Source of the DNA: Planctomycetota bacterium
GTDB lineage: Bacteria > Planctomycetota > Planctomycetia > Pirellulales > PALSA-1355
Assembly (NCBI GenBank): GCA_003389325.1
Contig: QQVE01000010.1
Span: forward strand, 1 to 64,000
Length of the DNA: 64,000 nucleotides
Reading direction: 5' to 3'
Position 1 is the first letter of the stretch. Each line of letters starts with the position of its first letter. Below are positions 54,851 through 63,651 of this stretch, in pieces. The position numbers and the translations under genes are program-made. The notes below the pieces were generated by a model. The model saw only the letters and a list, made by a program, of their open reading frames with translations. It did not search any database and had not been told where the DNA came from.

Positions 54851-56146
54851 GTGCAGGGCTTTCTCGTGGCCGGGGCCACGGGGCTGTCGCTGATTCCGAT
54901 CCTCACCGGGCAGTTTCACGTCAGCTACGAAGTGGCGCTGTGCGTGGTGATCGTGCAGTCGCTGTTGATTGCCAACGCGCCGACCTTGTTCGGCGATCCG
55001 TATTGCCACGGCTGGATCACGCCCGCCATTCCGCTGGTGCTCACGGCAATTGCGTTCGCCTACGCCGGGCAGGAAGAGGCCGGCGTCGGGTCCGAGGAGG
55101 CCACGCAATACGTCATCCACCTGGTCACGGCCCTCACGCTATTGTGTTCGGCGATCTTTCTCATCGGCGGCATCACCGGCCTGGGGAAGATTATCGTCGA
55201 GCAGGTACCCATGCCACTGAAGGCAGGCATTATCTTCGGGGCCGCCGTGTCTTCGTTCATGCACGAGCTCGATCCCGAGGTGAGCTATTTGAGCCGGGCG
55301 CCGATCACCTGCATATCGGCCGTGAGCATCTGCCTGATCCTGATGTTCTCCCAGCCGGTGGCGCACTTCCGCGTTCGCTATCGCTGGGTGGGCCTTCTGG
55401 CCGGCCTGGGGCTCATTCCCGGCTTCGTCGCCGCGATGGTCGTGGGCAAGCTCAGCGGAGAGCTGAAGTGGGCACCGATCGAATGGGGCATCGAGCAACC
55501 GCCTTTTTCGACCATGTGGGAGCAACTCAGCCCGTTTGCCATCGGCTTTCCTACCGGCGAGATGTTCGTGCAGATGCTGCCCTTGGCGCTAGTGGTCTAC
55601 ATCATCGGCTTTGGCGACATGGTGACCGGTAACGAGCTGTTGCGCGAGGCTCACGCGCTGCGGCCCGACGAGGGCATCGACATCAATCCGACGCGGTTGC
55701 ACTACAACTGCGGCATTCGCAACGGTCTGCAGGCGCTGGTCGCGGGGCCGTTTCCCGTGAGCCACGGTCCGCTCTGGACCGGCGTGCAAGTGGTCGTCAC
55801 CGAGCGCTACAAGCAGGGACGCCAGGGCATGGATTCGATTTACGGCGGGATCTCGGCCTATTACTTCTGGGGGATTCCGCTCTTGTTGTTCCTCAAGCCG
55901 ATCACCTGGTTGCTGCGGCCCACCTTGCCGGCGGCGCTGTCGTTGACGATTCTGCTGACCGGCTTCGCCTGCGGCTACCTGGCCATGGTGCTGCCCCGCA
56001 ACAACGTCGAGCGCGGCGTGGCGATGACCACCGGCATGATCCTGGCCTTGTTCGGCGCCTGGCAGGCGCTGGCCATCGGGCTGGCGATGACCGTGGTGAT
56101 GTGCGGCTGGCCGTTCGTGCGCACCCCGCTGCCTGAGGAACCGTAG
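54851..56146 (+). CDS. Membrane permease of the xanthine/sulfate-like type, start unclear
   Basis: A membrane protein with about 10-12 helices (LVAGATGLSLIPIL, LVTALTLLCSAIFLIGG, LLAGLGLIPGFVAAMVVG, and others). Its overall shape is like nucleobase or sulfate permeases, and IIGFGDMVTGNELL and GVQVVVTERYKQG are polar loops. The listed GTG is the first ordinary start in frame, but the coding sequence clearly runs further up (EKREFG to FYHFGFEW). The likely real start is an ATC at 54749, with GAGG 6 bases before it, which would give 465 residues. An indel is also possible. The substrate is unknown. Confidence 0.7.
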   Translation: MQGFLVAGATGLSLIPILTGQFHVSYEVALCVVIVQSLLIANAPTLFGDPYCHGWITPAIPLVLTAIAFAYAGQEEAGVGSEEATQYVIHLVTALTLLCSAIFLIGGITGLGKIIVEQVPMPLKAGIIFGAAVSSFMHELDPEVSYLSRAPITCISAVSICLILMFSQPVAHFRVRYRWVGLLAGLGLIPGFVAAMVVGKLSGELKWAPIEWGIEQPPFSTMWEQLSPFAIGFPTGEMFVQMLPLALVVYIIGFGDMVTGNELLREAHALRPDEGIDINPTRLHYNCGIRNGLQALVAGPFPVSHGPLWTGVQVVVTERYKQGRQGMDSIYGGISAYYFWGIPLLLFLKPITWLLRPTLPAALSLTILLTGFACGYLAMVLPRNNVERGVAMTTGMILALFGAWQALAIGLAMTVVMCGWPFVRTPLPEEP

Positions 56147-56414
56147 CCGGCGCGTCCATTGCCAGGCCGAATCGTCCGTACTAATTATGCCGGGCTTTAG
56201 CGATCAACTGCTCCGAAAAACGCGCTCCTCGGCCGGGTCGTTCTCGAGGTGAGACGACCTAACGTATTTGCTTGGGCGTGCTTCAAGCCTGCCCGTCGCA
56301 TGCATCAAGCATTTTCTTGGCCTCGGTCAGCATGCATGGAGCGCACGGTCTCCGTCCAGCCGAGCCGCCAAGCCTTGCGTCTTTCGCCGACCGAACCGTG
56401 TTATGATGGATACC

Positions 56415-57458
56415 ATGAGACGTCTCGCCTCGCTGACGTTGGTATTCGTCGCCGCTATGAGTGCCGATGCGCGCGCCTCGGTCCTGGTGGTCAGCAACCG
56501 CACCGAGAAACCCGTGGCGCTGCGTCTGGCATCGCTCACTTCCGCCGCAGGCCAGCTCACGCCGACGGTCGACGCAGGCGATAGCCTGCCGCTTCCACTC
56601 GACGGAATCGGGCGCCTGGGGTTCATGTCGGCGGGCAACCCAAAAACCTACCGGGTCCAATCCGGCGGCGTGTACTATCTGCACGAGGTCGACGAAAACC
56701 AACTCGAACTGGGCCGAATCGGGCTCAGCACGCCGGTCGTGCGAAAAGGTGAGAAATCCTCCAACACGGTCGGCCAGCCGCCCGACGCAGTCGTCGTCCC
56801 GGTCAAGGTGCTCTACGACGATGCCGAGGTCGCCACGCACGCGCGGTGGGAAGCCCGTATCCGAGAGCGCTTTGAACATGCTTCGGCGATCCTGCGAAAG
56901 CACTGCTTCGTCGAGTTCCACGTCGTGGCCGTCGATCGCTGGAAATCGGACGAACCTCGGGCGACGAGTCTGGGCGCCGCCTTAAAGGAGTTCGAACAGG
57001 TCGTCGATCCGGCGCCCGGGCACTTGGCCATCGGCTTCACGGGCCGCCAAGCCACGCAGTTCGATCGCGCATTCAGCGGGGCCCGCGGCCCCCTGCACTC
57101 GCACCTGCTGCTGCGCGAATCGCACGAGAAAACCGATCACGAACAACTCGAACAACTGGTGCATGCCCTGGCTCACTACCTCGGCGCAGCGCACAGCCCT
57201 GAGAATCATTCGGTGATGCGGACGAAGCTGAATGATCATCAGGCGCGCTCGGCTGGACATCGGATCGTCTTCGATCCGCTGAACACGATGGCCATGTGTC
57301 TGGTCAGCGAGGAACTGCGGGGCGACCCGCGGCTGCACTTCGGCGACGTTTCAGCCGCAGCTCGCGACGAATTGCAGCGAATCTACGTGGAGTTGGCCCG
57401 ATTGGACCGGCGCGACAAGACGGCCGCCGCATACTTACGCCGGCTGGGCCAAAACTAG
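56415..57458 (+). CDS. Secreted metzincin-like protein with altered active site
   Basis: A 347-residue secreted protein. The signal peptide is LASLTLVFVAAMSADARA. An N-terminal beta domain of about 120 residues is followed by an alpha/beta region that looks like a zinc peptidase of the metzincin type: VPVKVLYDDAEVA, then H-A-L-A-H-Y-L-G-A-A-H at residues 250-260. This keeps the three zinc histidines of HExxHxxGxxH but has alanine instead of the catalytic glutamate. A methionine lies ten residues further on, as a possible Met-turn. ATGs at 56403 and 56406 are alternatives. It is probably not an active protease. Confidence 0.72.
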   Translation: MRRLASLTLVFVAAMSADARASVLVVSNRTEKPVALRLASLTSAAGQLTPTVDAGDSLPLPLDGIGRLGFMSAGNPKTYRVQSGGVYYLHEVDENQLELGRIGLSTPVVRKGEKSSNTVGQPPDAVVVPVKVLYDDAEVATHARWEARIRERFEHASAILRKHCFVEFHVVAVDRWKSDEPRATSLGAALKEFEQVVDPAPGHLAIGFTGRQATQFDRAFSGARGPLHSHLLLRESHEKTDHEQLEQLVHALAHYLGAAHSPENHSVMRTKLNDHQARSAGHRIVFDPLNTMAMCLVSEELRGDPRLHFGDVSAAARDELQRIYVELARLDRRDKTAAAYLRRLGQN

Positions 57459-57516
57459 ACGCCTTCGCAGCAGCTTCCTTGTTCACTGCGATCCGTCGCC
57501 CCCAACTAAAGCAGAA

Positions 57517-57954
57517 ATGACCATGCTCGAAGAACACTATTCTGATATTGAACTGGGACGACGCCTCGAGGTGCCCGCGCGCCGGGCGACCGTCGTTTCG
57601 CGGGTGAAGGCTGCCTGGCCCTGGGCCGTGCTGGCCGTCAGCGCCGGTTGCCTCGCGGCGGCCGGCGTGCTGCGTGCGAGTTCCACCAAGCGCAACGTGA
57701 CGCGCTACGTGCCCGTTGAGGTGGAACGGATTGTCGAGAAGAAGGTCATCGAGAAGGCTGAACCGGTCGAGACGGTCCGCGTCGTTGAGGTGCGCGACGA
57801 GGCATTGGCTAAGCGGTACGAGAAACTCGCCGAAGAGCATGCTCGGCTCGAGCGCGCCTACGAGCACCTCAGCGCCCACGTGGCCGAGTTCGAGCGGCGG
57901 GCGATCGTGGCCGAGGCCAGCCCGCGCGACGAGTCGCTGATCCTGTGCGAGTAA
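57517..57954 (+). CDS. Single-span membrane protein with coiled coil
   Basis: A 145-residue protein of unknown function. A transmembrane helix covers about residues 32-51 (AWPWAVLAVSAGCLAAAGVL). Before it lies a short charged cytoplasmic part. After it, residues of about 60-130 are highly charged and predicted to form a coiled coil (VERIVEKKVIEKAE, EALAKRYEKLAEEHARLERAYEHL). It follows the metzincin-like gene by 58 bases on the same strand and is followed by a strong hairpin. It may be a scaffold or multimerising membrane protein. I do not recognise the family. Confidence 0.7.
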   Translation: MTMLEEHYSDIELGRRLEVPARRATVVSRVKAAWPWAVLAVSAGCLAAAGVLRASSTKRNVTRYVPVEVERIVEKKVIEKAEPVETVRVVEVRDEALAKRYEKLAEEHARLERAYEHLSAHVAEFERRAIVAEASPRDESLILCE

Positions 57955-57983
57955 CGCCCGAAATCGCGCCGAATCTAAACATT

Positions 57984-58024
57984 GCGGCCCTGTGACGCTC
58001 GTCGAGGTCACAGGGCCGCGCTGC
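57984..58024. terminator. Two-way terminator hairpin
   Basis: A perfect 13-bp stem (GCGGCCCTGTGAC and its complement, 57984-57996 with 58007-58019, 10-base loop) lies between two convergent genes. CTGCTTTT follows on the plus strand. T-runs are short on both sides. Confidence 0.75.
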
Positions 58025-58047
58025 TTTTCCAAGGGAATGGTTTGAAC

Positions 58048-58749
58048 TTATTTCTTGCGCCACTGCAGGCGTCGCCGCCCGGCTGCGAGGGCCAAGACTC
58101 CGCAAATGCCCGCCAGGACGAACGTCGATGGCTCGGGCACCGAAATCGTATCCACAACCACTTGGGTGATCACGACGTCAGGCGCGACGACGATGTCGAA
58201 GGTCTCCCAGTCAGGATTGGGGAACAAGCGAAATACCTGCGTGCGATGGTACAGATTGTCGATTGGATCGATCAGAAAGTCGTTCGTGCTCAACGGTGAG
58301 ACTACGACCGGGCCGGTAGGATCGAAGGCTTGAATGTTCGACACTTCTGGCAACGGAACCGATGGATTCGGTTGATAGGTGAACTGCACCCACAGATCCT
58401 TGTACGGCTCGTTGTCGATCCAGTCCGGAATGTAGAACTGTAGGGCCCCGCCCGTCTGGCCAATCCAGGAGCCGTTGAACACGGGATCCCACACCACGCC
58501 GCCGGTGGGCGTCATTTGCGGCAAGCCGCCGCCGTCACCTATGACCGGAGCGAGCGAGAGACCGTCCGGAAAGCCGGCCCCGGGAGTGAGGAAGTCCCAC
58601 TCGGCTACGGTCGTCAGCGGATCTCCACGCCAGGGAGGGGGCACGAGATCGTCGGCCGAGACCGGCGCCCAGCCGAACGTCACGAGGCTCAAAGCGAAGA
58701 GGTAGATCAACGGATGCACGAAGCGGCGTCGCGACGAATCGGCATTCAT
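58048..58749 (-). CDS. PEP-CTERM sorting domain protein
   Basis: A 233-residue secreted protein. After the signal peptide (LIYLFALSLVTFGWAPVSA) the mature part is beta-rich, with WDFLTPGAGFPDGLSL, GGALQFYIPDWIDN and a Ser/Asn-rich section, and has no recognised catalytic motif. The C-terminus is a PEP-CTERM tail: VPEPSTF, hydrophobic VLAGICGVLALAAG, then RRR. It would be anchored or exported by an exosortase. It is the second PEP-CTERM protein in this window. The start at 58749 is chosen because it begins the signal peptide. Confidence 0.85.
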   Translation of the reverse strand: MNADSSRRRFVHPLIYLFALSLVTFGWAPVSADDLVPPPWRGDPLTTVAEWDFLTPGAGFPDGLSLAPVIGDGGGLPQMTPTGGVVWDPVFNGSWIGQTGGALQFYIPDWIDNEPYKDLWVQFTYQPNPSVPLPEVSNIQAFDPTGPVVVSPLSTNDFLIDPIDNLYHRTQVFRLFPNPDWETFDIVVAPDVVITQVVVDTISVPEPSTFVLAGICGVLALAAGRRRLQWRKK

Positions 58750-59080
58750 GTGCGTTCTCCAATCGGCCAGAATCAAGCTGCGCGGGGGAATTGCCGAACG
58801 CAGCATGCGCATCTGCGCACGGCGACCATGATAGTAGGCCGTTAACGCGTCGTCAAACAAAAATTTGTGAGTTTCGAGCTTCAGCAAGCCCGCTGCCAGC
58901 GTAACCGCAGGGCCAACCAATGCGACCCGACAGTGCTAACCCCCCATTGTGAGATGACTTCCATCGTCCGACCGGCAATGTCACCTCGGCGCCACTTGCC
59001 GCGCAGCTACAATTGCGAAAGTCCCTACAGGACCCACGTAGGGGAGTGGTTCCCGAAACACCGCCAGGAAGGTTCTCTGT
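58750..59080. other. Divergent intergenic region
   Basis: About 330 bases with no gene. It is somewhat AT-richer near 58850-58870 and holds TACAAT at 59008-59013 that could be the -10 box of the ABC operon. No matching -35 box was found. Confidence 0.4.
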
Positions 59081-59809
59081 ATGGAGCACGTCATTGAGGC
59101 CCACGGGCTCACCAAGGTCTACGAGGGTGAGGTCGCGGTACACGCCCAGCGCGGCATCGATCTGTTCGTGCCGCCGGCCACCTTCGTCGCCATCATGGGC
59201 CCCTCGGGCTCTGGGAAGAGCACGCTGCTGCACATTCTCGGGGCTCTGGAGCCGCCTACCGATGGACGATTGCTGCTGGAAGGCACCGAAATCGGCAAGC
59301 TTTCCGACGAAGAGCGCACCTTGTTGCGGCGGCGCCGCATCGGCTTTGTATTTCAGCAATTCAATCTGCTGCCGATCTTTACGGCCGTCGAAAACGTCGC
59401 GCTGCCGTTGCGGCTCGACGGTGTCGCCGAGAGCGAGGCCAGAAAGCGGGCCTCCGAGGCGCTGGCAATGGTCGGGCTCGAACATCGAGAGAATCATCTC
59501 CCCAGCAAGATCTCAGGCGGCGAACAGCAGCGCGTGGCCGTGGCCCGAGCGCTGGTGACCAAGCCCGCGATCATTCTGGCCGACGAACCGACCGGCAACC
59601 TCGACAGCGCCGCTGGCGAGCGCGTGATCGCCATGCTACGGGGCTTGGTCGACGAGCAGCGTCAAACGCTCGTGCTCGTCACGCATGACCCGGCCGTTGC
59701 CTCGCGGGCCGACCGCGTGATTCACGTCCGCGACGGGCACATCGACGAAGATTCCGAGCGGCCCGAGGAAGAGATTCCCGCTGCTACCGGTGCGAGGCCC
59801 CCGCGATGA
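59081..59809 (+). CDS. ABC transporter ATP-binding protein, LolD/MacB type
   Basis: A 242-residue ATPase. Walker A is GPSGSGKS, the signature [15 protein letters not shown], and Walker [13 protein letters not shown], as in the LolD/MacB/FtsE group, followed by the switch histidine in VLVTHDP. The stop overlaps the permease gene by 4 bases. This type does not move substrate across the membrane by itself but gives mechanical force to an FtsX-like permease, which can release lipoproteins or export large molecules. The tail (about 220-242) is acidic and probably flexible. Confidence 0.9.
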   Translation: MEHVIEAHGLTKVYEGEVAVHAQRGIDLFVPPATFVAIMGPSGSGKSTLLHILGALEPPTDGRLLLEGTEIGKLSDEERTLLRRRRIGFVFQQFNLLPIFTAVENVALPLRLDGVAESEARKRASEALAMVGLEHRENHLPSKISGGEQQRVAVARALVTKPAIILADEPTGNLDSAAGERVIAMLRGLVDEQRQTLVLVTHDPAVASRADRVIHVRDGHIDEDSERPEEEIPAATGARPPR

Positions 59810-62316
59810 TCTACTTTCGCTATGCGTTCCGCGAGCTGCAGCGCCACCCCGGGCGATGGCTGATCAGCCTGTTGAGCGTCGTGATCGCTGTGGCGGCAAT
59901 CGTCGCGGTCAGTTCGGCGACGGTCACCACGCGCATGGCCTACCAGCAGGTGTTCGAGGCGCTCTCCGGCCGAGCCGATCTGGAGATCGTGGCCCATGGC
60001 GGCGGGCACTTCAACCAGGGCATCGCCGAGAAAATTCGCGAAGTGCCCGGCACGCGTGCCATTGTGCCAGTGTTTCATCGCGGCACGATCGTCTACGGCG
60101 ACGACGATAAGGCCAAGGCCCTGGCCGTGGGCTTTGTGCCCGACAATCCCGAGTCGCTGGCGGGCCTGGAGATTGTCGAAGGCAAGCTGCCCGAACGCAT
60201 CAACGAGATTGCCATCCAGTCGAGCCTGGCCTCGGCACTCGGTCTCAAAGTGGGCAGCCGCCCACGACTACTCACCTCCAGCGGCTTACGGACATTCACG
60301 GTTTCGGGCATTGTCGAGCCGGAGACCGCCGCGCGGCTACGTCAAGGGGGCATGGTGCTCGCCCGACTCGATGGGCTGCAGCGGGTGTTTCGCTCCCGCG
60401 ACGCAGTGGACGCGCTGCAGATCCTATTGCCTGAGGAAGCCGATGCGCACGACGCGATCTCGTCCTATGCGCGGGTGTTGCCCTCGGAACTCAAAGCCCA
60501 GGTGCCGTCGTCGCGCAGTGGCCTGGCCGAAGAGACGCTGCTGTTGACGCAGGTCAGCCTGAATATGGCAAGCGCGTTGTCGTTTACCACTGCCGTGTTC
60601 ATCGTGCTGAGCGTGTTCCTGATGAGCGTTGGCGAACGCCGGCAGCAATTGGCCACCATGCACGCCGTGGGCGCGACGCGTCGCCAGATCGTCCGCATGA
60701 TCTCGGCAGAGGCTTTCCTGATGGGAATCGGCGGAACCGTTTTCGGCATTCCGCTCGGCGTGTACGGCGGCAGCTTCCTGATTCGTGTGATGGGGTCCCT
60801 GCTGCAAACCAATTTGCCGCCGGCGCCGGACCTGCGGTGGGCGATCGGAACCGGCGCCGTGGTGGGCCCGGCGATTTGCCTGCTGGCATCGTGGTTTCCT
60901 GCCCGGCGCGCCGCGCGCGTCTCGCCGCTGGAGGGGATGCGGCCCGTCGTGGACATGGAGCAGCGTCGTCCGCGGCGTCGGACGACCGCGATCGGCGTGA
61001 TCGGGCTGGCACTGTCCCTGTTGCTGGCGCTGGGCACCATGCGCGGATACCTGCCGGTGTTTGCGGCGATCGTGGCGCTGATCATCTCGCTGGTTGCGAC
61101 CGTGCTTCTGATTCCGGCCCTGCTGGGACCAGTGGTCGCGCTCGTCGGTTATCCCTTGCGGCGGGTCTTCGGCCTGGAAGGCGAGATGTCGCAACGGATC
61201 GTGATGCGACGCCTGACGCGCAGCTCGCTGACGATCGGCGTGTTGTTGATGGCCGTCTCTGCATCGATCGGCACCGGCAACGCGGTATTCAGCATCACCG
61301 AAGACGTGCGCTCCTGGTACGAGCGGACCATCACGGCCGATTTCCTGCTGCGGCCCATGATGCCGGAAATGACCGGCGAGCAGGCGGCCAGCATGAGCGA
61401 GAGCTTCGGCAAGCAGCTTTCCGCCATGCAGGGCGTGAAAATGGTCGATTCGATCAGCATGGCCCGCGTGGATGCGGGGGGCCAAGAGGCCATGCTTGTG
61501 GCCCGGGATTTCAGCTTGTACGATCAGGTTCCGCTGGACTTGATCGGCGGCGACCCGGAAGTCGTGCTGCGCAAGCTGCGCGACGGTGCCACGGTAGTCG
61601 GCTCGGTGCTGGCCGAGCGCATCGGCGTGGAGCCCGGTGATACCTTGCGGATCGTGTTCGGCGAACAGAGCCACGAGTTTCCCGTTGCCGCCATTGCGAC
61701 CGAGTACACGTTCGGCGGATCGATTCTGTCGCTCGACCGCGAGGTGGCCAAGAAACTGCTGCACGTAGAAGGCGTCAACACCTACTTGATCCAGGCGCGG
61801 CCGGAGAGCATCGTCCAACTCGAACCGAAGCTGGCGGCCCTCGCGGATGAGAACGGCCTCTTGCTGCAATCTTTCACCGAGCTGTGGCGCGTGATCAATT
61901 CCATGGTGACCGGCGTCACCGGCGGCCTGTGGGTGCTGCTGGCGCTGGGGCTGGTCGTGGGCGGACTGGGCGTGATCAACACGCTGACCATGAACGTGCT
62001 CGAGCAAACTCGCGAGATCGGCATGCTGCGTGCCATCGGAATGCGACGCCGGCAGATCGTCAAGACCGTGCTCGGCCAGGCGGCCGTGTTGGGCGTGATC
62101 GGCGTCTTGGCGGGAGCCGCCTGTGGGCTGTCGCTCGCCCGCTCGATCAACCTCACTTTGGGATCCACGTTCGGCCGCTACGTGCCCTTTGTGATGCGTC
62201 CCGAGTTCGTGGCGCTGTTGGTGATCGCCGGGCTGGCCATCGTGATGTTGGCCGCTATCTTTCCGGCGCGTCGCGCCGCGCAGCTCAGCCCGATCGAAGC
62301 GATGCGGCAGGAATAG
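59806..62316 (+). CDS. ABC permease with two FtsX-like domains
   Basis: An 836-residue permease, about twice the length of LolC, with two FtsX-type domains (around 1-390 and 430-835), each with a large extracytoplasmic MacB-like periplasmic part between membrane helices. Both end in the same pattern (ARRAARVSPLEGMR and ARRAAQLSPIEAMR), which shows internal duplication. FtsX helices such as ALSFTTAVFIVLSVFLMS and LWVLLALGLVVGGLGVI are visible. With the 4-base overlap to the ATPase gene the two make one transporter. The substrate is unknown, possibly a lipoprotein or lipid. Confidence 0.88.
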   Translation: MIYFRYAFRELQRHPGRWLISLLSVVIAVAAIVAVSSATVTTRMAYQQVFEALSGRADLEIVAHGGGHFNQGIAEKIREVPGTRAIVPVFHRGTIVYGDDDKAKALAVGFVPDNPESLAGLEIVEGKLPERINEIAIQSSLASALGLKVGSRPRLLTSSGLRTFTVSGIVEPETAARLRQGGMVLARLDGLQRVFRSRDAVDALQILLPEEADAHDAISSYARVLPSELKAQVPSSRSGLAEETLLLTQVSLNMASALSFTTAVFIVLSVFLMSVGERRQQLATMHAVGATRRQIVRMISAEAFLMGIGGTVFGIPLGVYGGSFLIRVMGSLLQTNLPPAPDLRWAIGTGAVVGPAICLLASWFPARRAARVSPLEGMRPVVDMEQRRPRRRTTAIGVIGLALSLLLALGTMRGYLPVFAAIVALIISLVATVLLIPALLGPVVALVGYPLRRVFGLEGEMSQRIVMRRLTRSSLTIGVLLMAVSASIGTGNAVFSITEDVRSWYERTITADFLLRPMMPEMTGEQAASMSESFGKQLSAMQGVKMVDSISMARVDAGGQEAMLVARDFSLYDQVPLDLIGGDPEVVLRKLRDGATVVGSVLAERIGVEPGDTLRIVFGEQSHEFPVAAIATEYTFGGSILSLDREVAKKLLHVEGVNTYLIQARPESIVQLEPKLAALADENGLLLQSFTELWRVINSMVTGVTGGLWVLLALGLVVGGLGVINTLTMNVLEQTREIGMLRAIGMRRRQIVKTVLGQAAVLGVIGVLAGAACGLSLARSINLTLGSTFGRYVPFVMRPEFVALLVIAGLAIVMLAAIFPARRAAQLSPIEAMRQE

Positions 62317-62362
62317 GCCGGCCGCATTCGCTTCCTGACCTTTCGGCCAAGTGGAGAACACG

Positions 62363-62998
62363 ATGATCGCCAGGCGCGCGCTATCGCTATCGACACTGCT
62401 TTGGGCGGCCGCACTTGTGTGGACCCACCCGACCGGCGCTGCCGAGCCGCAACCGCTGCTCTCGCCCGACGAGAAGGAAGTGACATTCCGCCTGCACGAC
62501 AAGCAGGGCGACACGCCGCAACTCATGCTATTCGGCGATCCCGACGAAGCGCCCACGGCCGACAGCATCAACTACTGGCGAGGCACGCCCAACCCGCGCA
62601 AGGACGGGGTTGTCGTGCAATTCAAGGGGATCCGCTTCTTGCGCGACGGCGGCTCTCCCGACGAGCTGATCGTGCGGTTGGTAGGCATCAAGAACGAGTT
62701 GGAGCTGAACAAAACGATCTCGCTCGAAGACTTGCAGAGCGGAAAGCCGCAGGAGTTTCACTTCGGCCCGGTGGCGATGGGAGCCCCCGGCGTGATCACC
62801 GGCACGACCGACGCGGTGATGCAGTTGAGCTACGACCCGGCCAATCGCACGCTGAAGATCCCCAAAGTCTCCGGCAAGTTCGAATGGAAACGCATCTTCT
62901 ACGATCCGCAGGAAGACGAGGGCGCGCTGGCGAACGTGACCGGCAAGGTCGGCACGCTGCCCGAGGGCGAATCGGTGCTTAAGGCGCCCGAAGAGTGA
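62363..62998 (+). CDS. Secreted protein of unknown function
   Basis: A 211-residue protein with a signal peptide (ALSLSTLLWAAALVWTHPTGAA). The mature part starts with acidic and Gln-rich residues and then has beta-type stretches (KDGVVVQFKGIRFL, DELIVRLVGIKNELELN, FHFGPVAMGAPGVI). No catalytic or binding motif is recognised. The ATG at 62363 follows GTGGAG closely. An alternative GTG lies four codons upstream but covers that site. It sits 47 bases after the FtsX-like permease on the same strand and may be its partner outside the membrane. Confidence 0.7.
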   Translation: MIARRALSLSTLLWAAALVWTHPTGAAEPQPLLSPDEKEVTFRLHDKQGDTPQLMLFGDPDEAPTADSINYWRGTPNPRKDGVVVQFKGIRFLRDGGSPDELIVRLVGIKNELELNKTISLEDLQSGKPQEFHFGPVAMGAPGVITGTTDAVMQLSYDPANRTLKIPKVSGKFEWKRIFYDPQEDEGALANVTGKVGTLPEGESVLKAPEE

Positions 62999-63060
62999 CT
63001 CCCGCGTCGAACCGTCCTTGATCCAATCGGCGTCGAGCCAAGTCGTGACAGTCTGGCCGG

Positions 63061-63414
63061 CTAATCGAACCAGTGCCGCAGCTTCTTGCCGGCTTGCTCT
63101 TTGACTTCCGGCGTGATGTTCATGGCGACCGTGGCCACGGCCAGGGCAAGCGCCCCCAAATCGTCGGAAAAGCCGACCGCTGGAATCACGTCGGGCACCG
63201 CGTCCACCGGGTTGATGAAATAGACCAGCGCCCCGAAGATCACGCCCTTGGCCCATGCCGGCGTGTCCCGATGCTGCGCGGCGTAGTACAGCCACAGCGC
63301 CTTCTCCACCACCTCATGCCCGGCCGTCTTGGCATACCGATGCAGCTTCTCCCAAAGACGCTCCTCCGAGAAGTCTCCGGCAAGGTGGGGCAATTCTCCG
63401 CCCGAGGTGCTCAT
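63061..63414 (-). CDS. DUF1232 (YkvA-like) membrane protein
   Basis: A 117-residue protein. The DUF1232 signature is GALVYFINPVDAVPDVIPAVGFSDDLGAL split over residues of about 70-98, where the P-x-D-x-x-P-D motif and following aspartates are conserved. The N-terminal 60 residues are polar. YkvA-like proteins are found in many bacteria and are not well understood. The start at 63414 is chosen over an ATG ten codons upstream. It is convergent with the previous gene (62 bases apart). Confidence 0.85.
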   Translation of the reverse strand: MSTSGGELPHLAGDFSEERLWEKLHRYAKTAGHEVVEKALWLYYAAQHRDTPAWAKGVIFGALVYFINPVDAVPDVIPAVGFSDDLGALALAVATVAMNITPEVKEQAGKKLRHWFD

Positions 63415-63651
63415 GACTCTCCCCGTCCAAGATCGATGTCGCATACCTTGATTCTAGAGACGGGGCGCGGCCCGGGCAACTCGCCGTTTCCACGGCATGG
63501 CGGCCGGGATACATGCAGGAAATCGGGCAGCCCCTCTGCAAATACTCGGCTTCCGTAAACGAACACTGAGTAGCCTAGACTCGCGCCCCTCGTGACGGAC
63601 GGTCCCTCCACGTGCGACGAAGGCCCAAACTCGTATCAACGGTCGGAAGAA

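Noticed and set aside
56375..56407. Promoter with TTGCGT and TATGAT before the metzincin-like gene
   Set aside because: The spacer is 21 bases and the -10 overlaps the start codons, so it is probably chance.
60424..62571. 715-codon minus-strand frame across the FtsX-like permease
   Set aside because: It is His/Gln/Arg-rich shadow translation of a strong gene.
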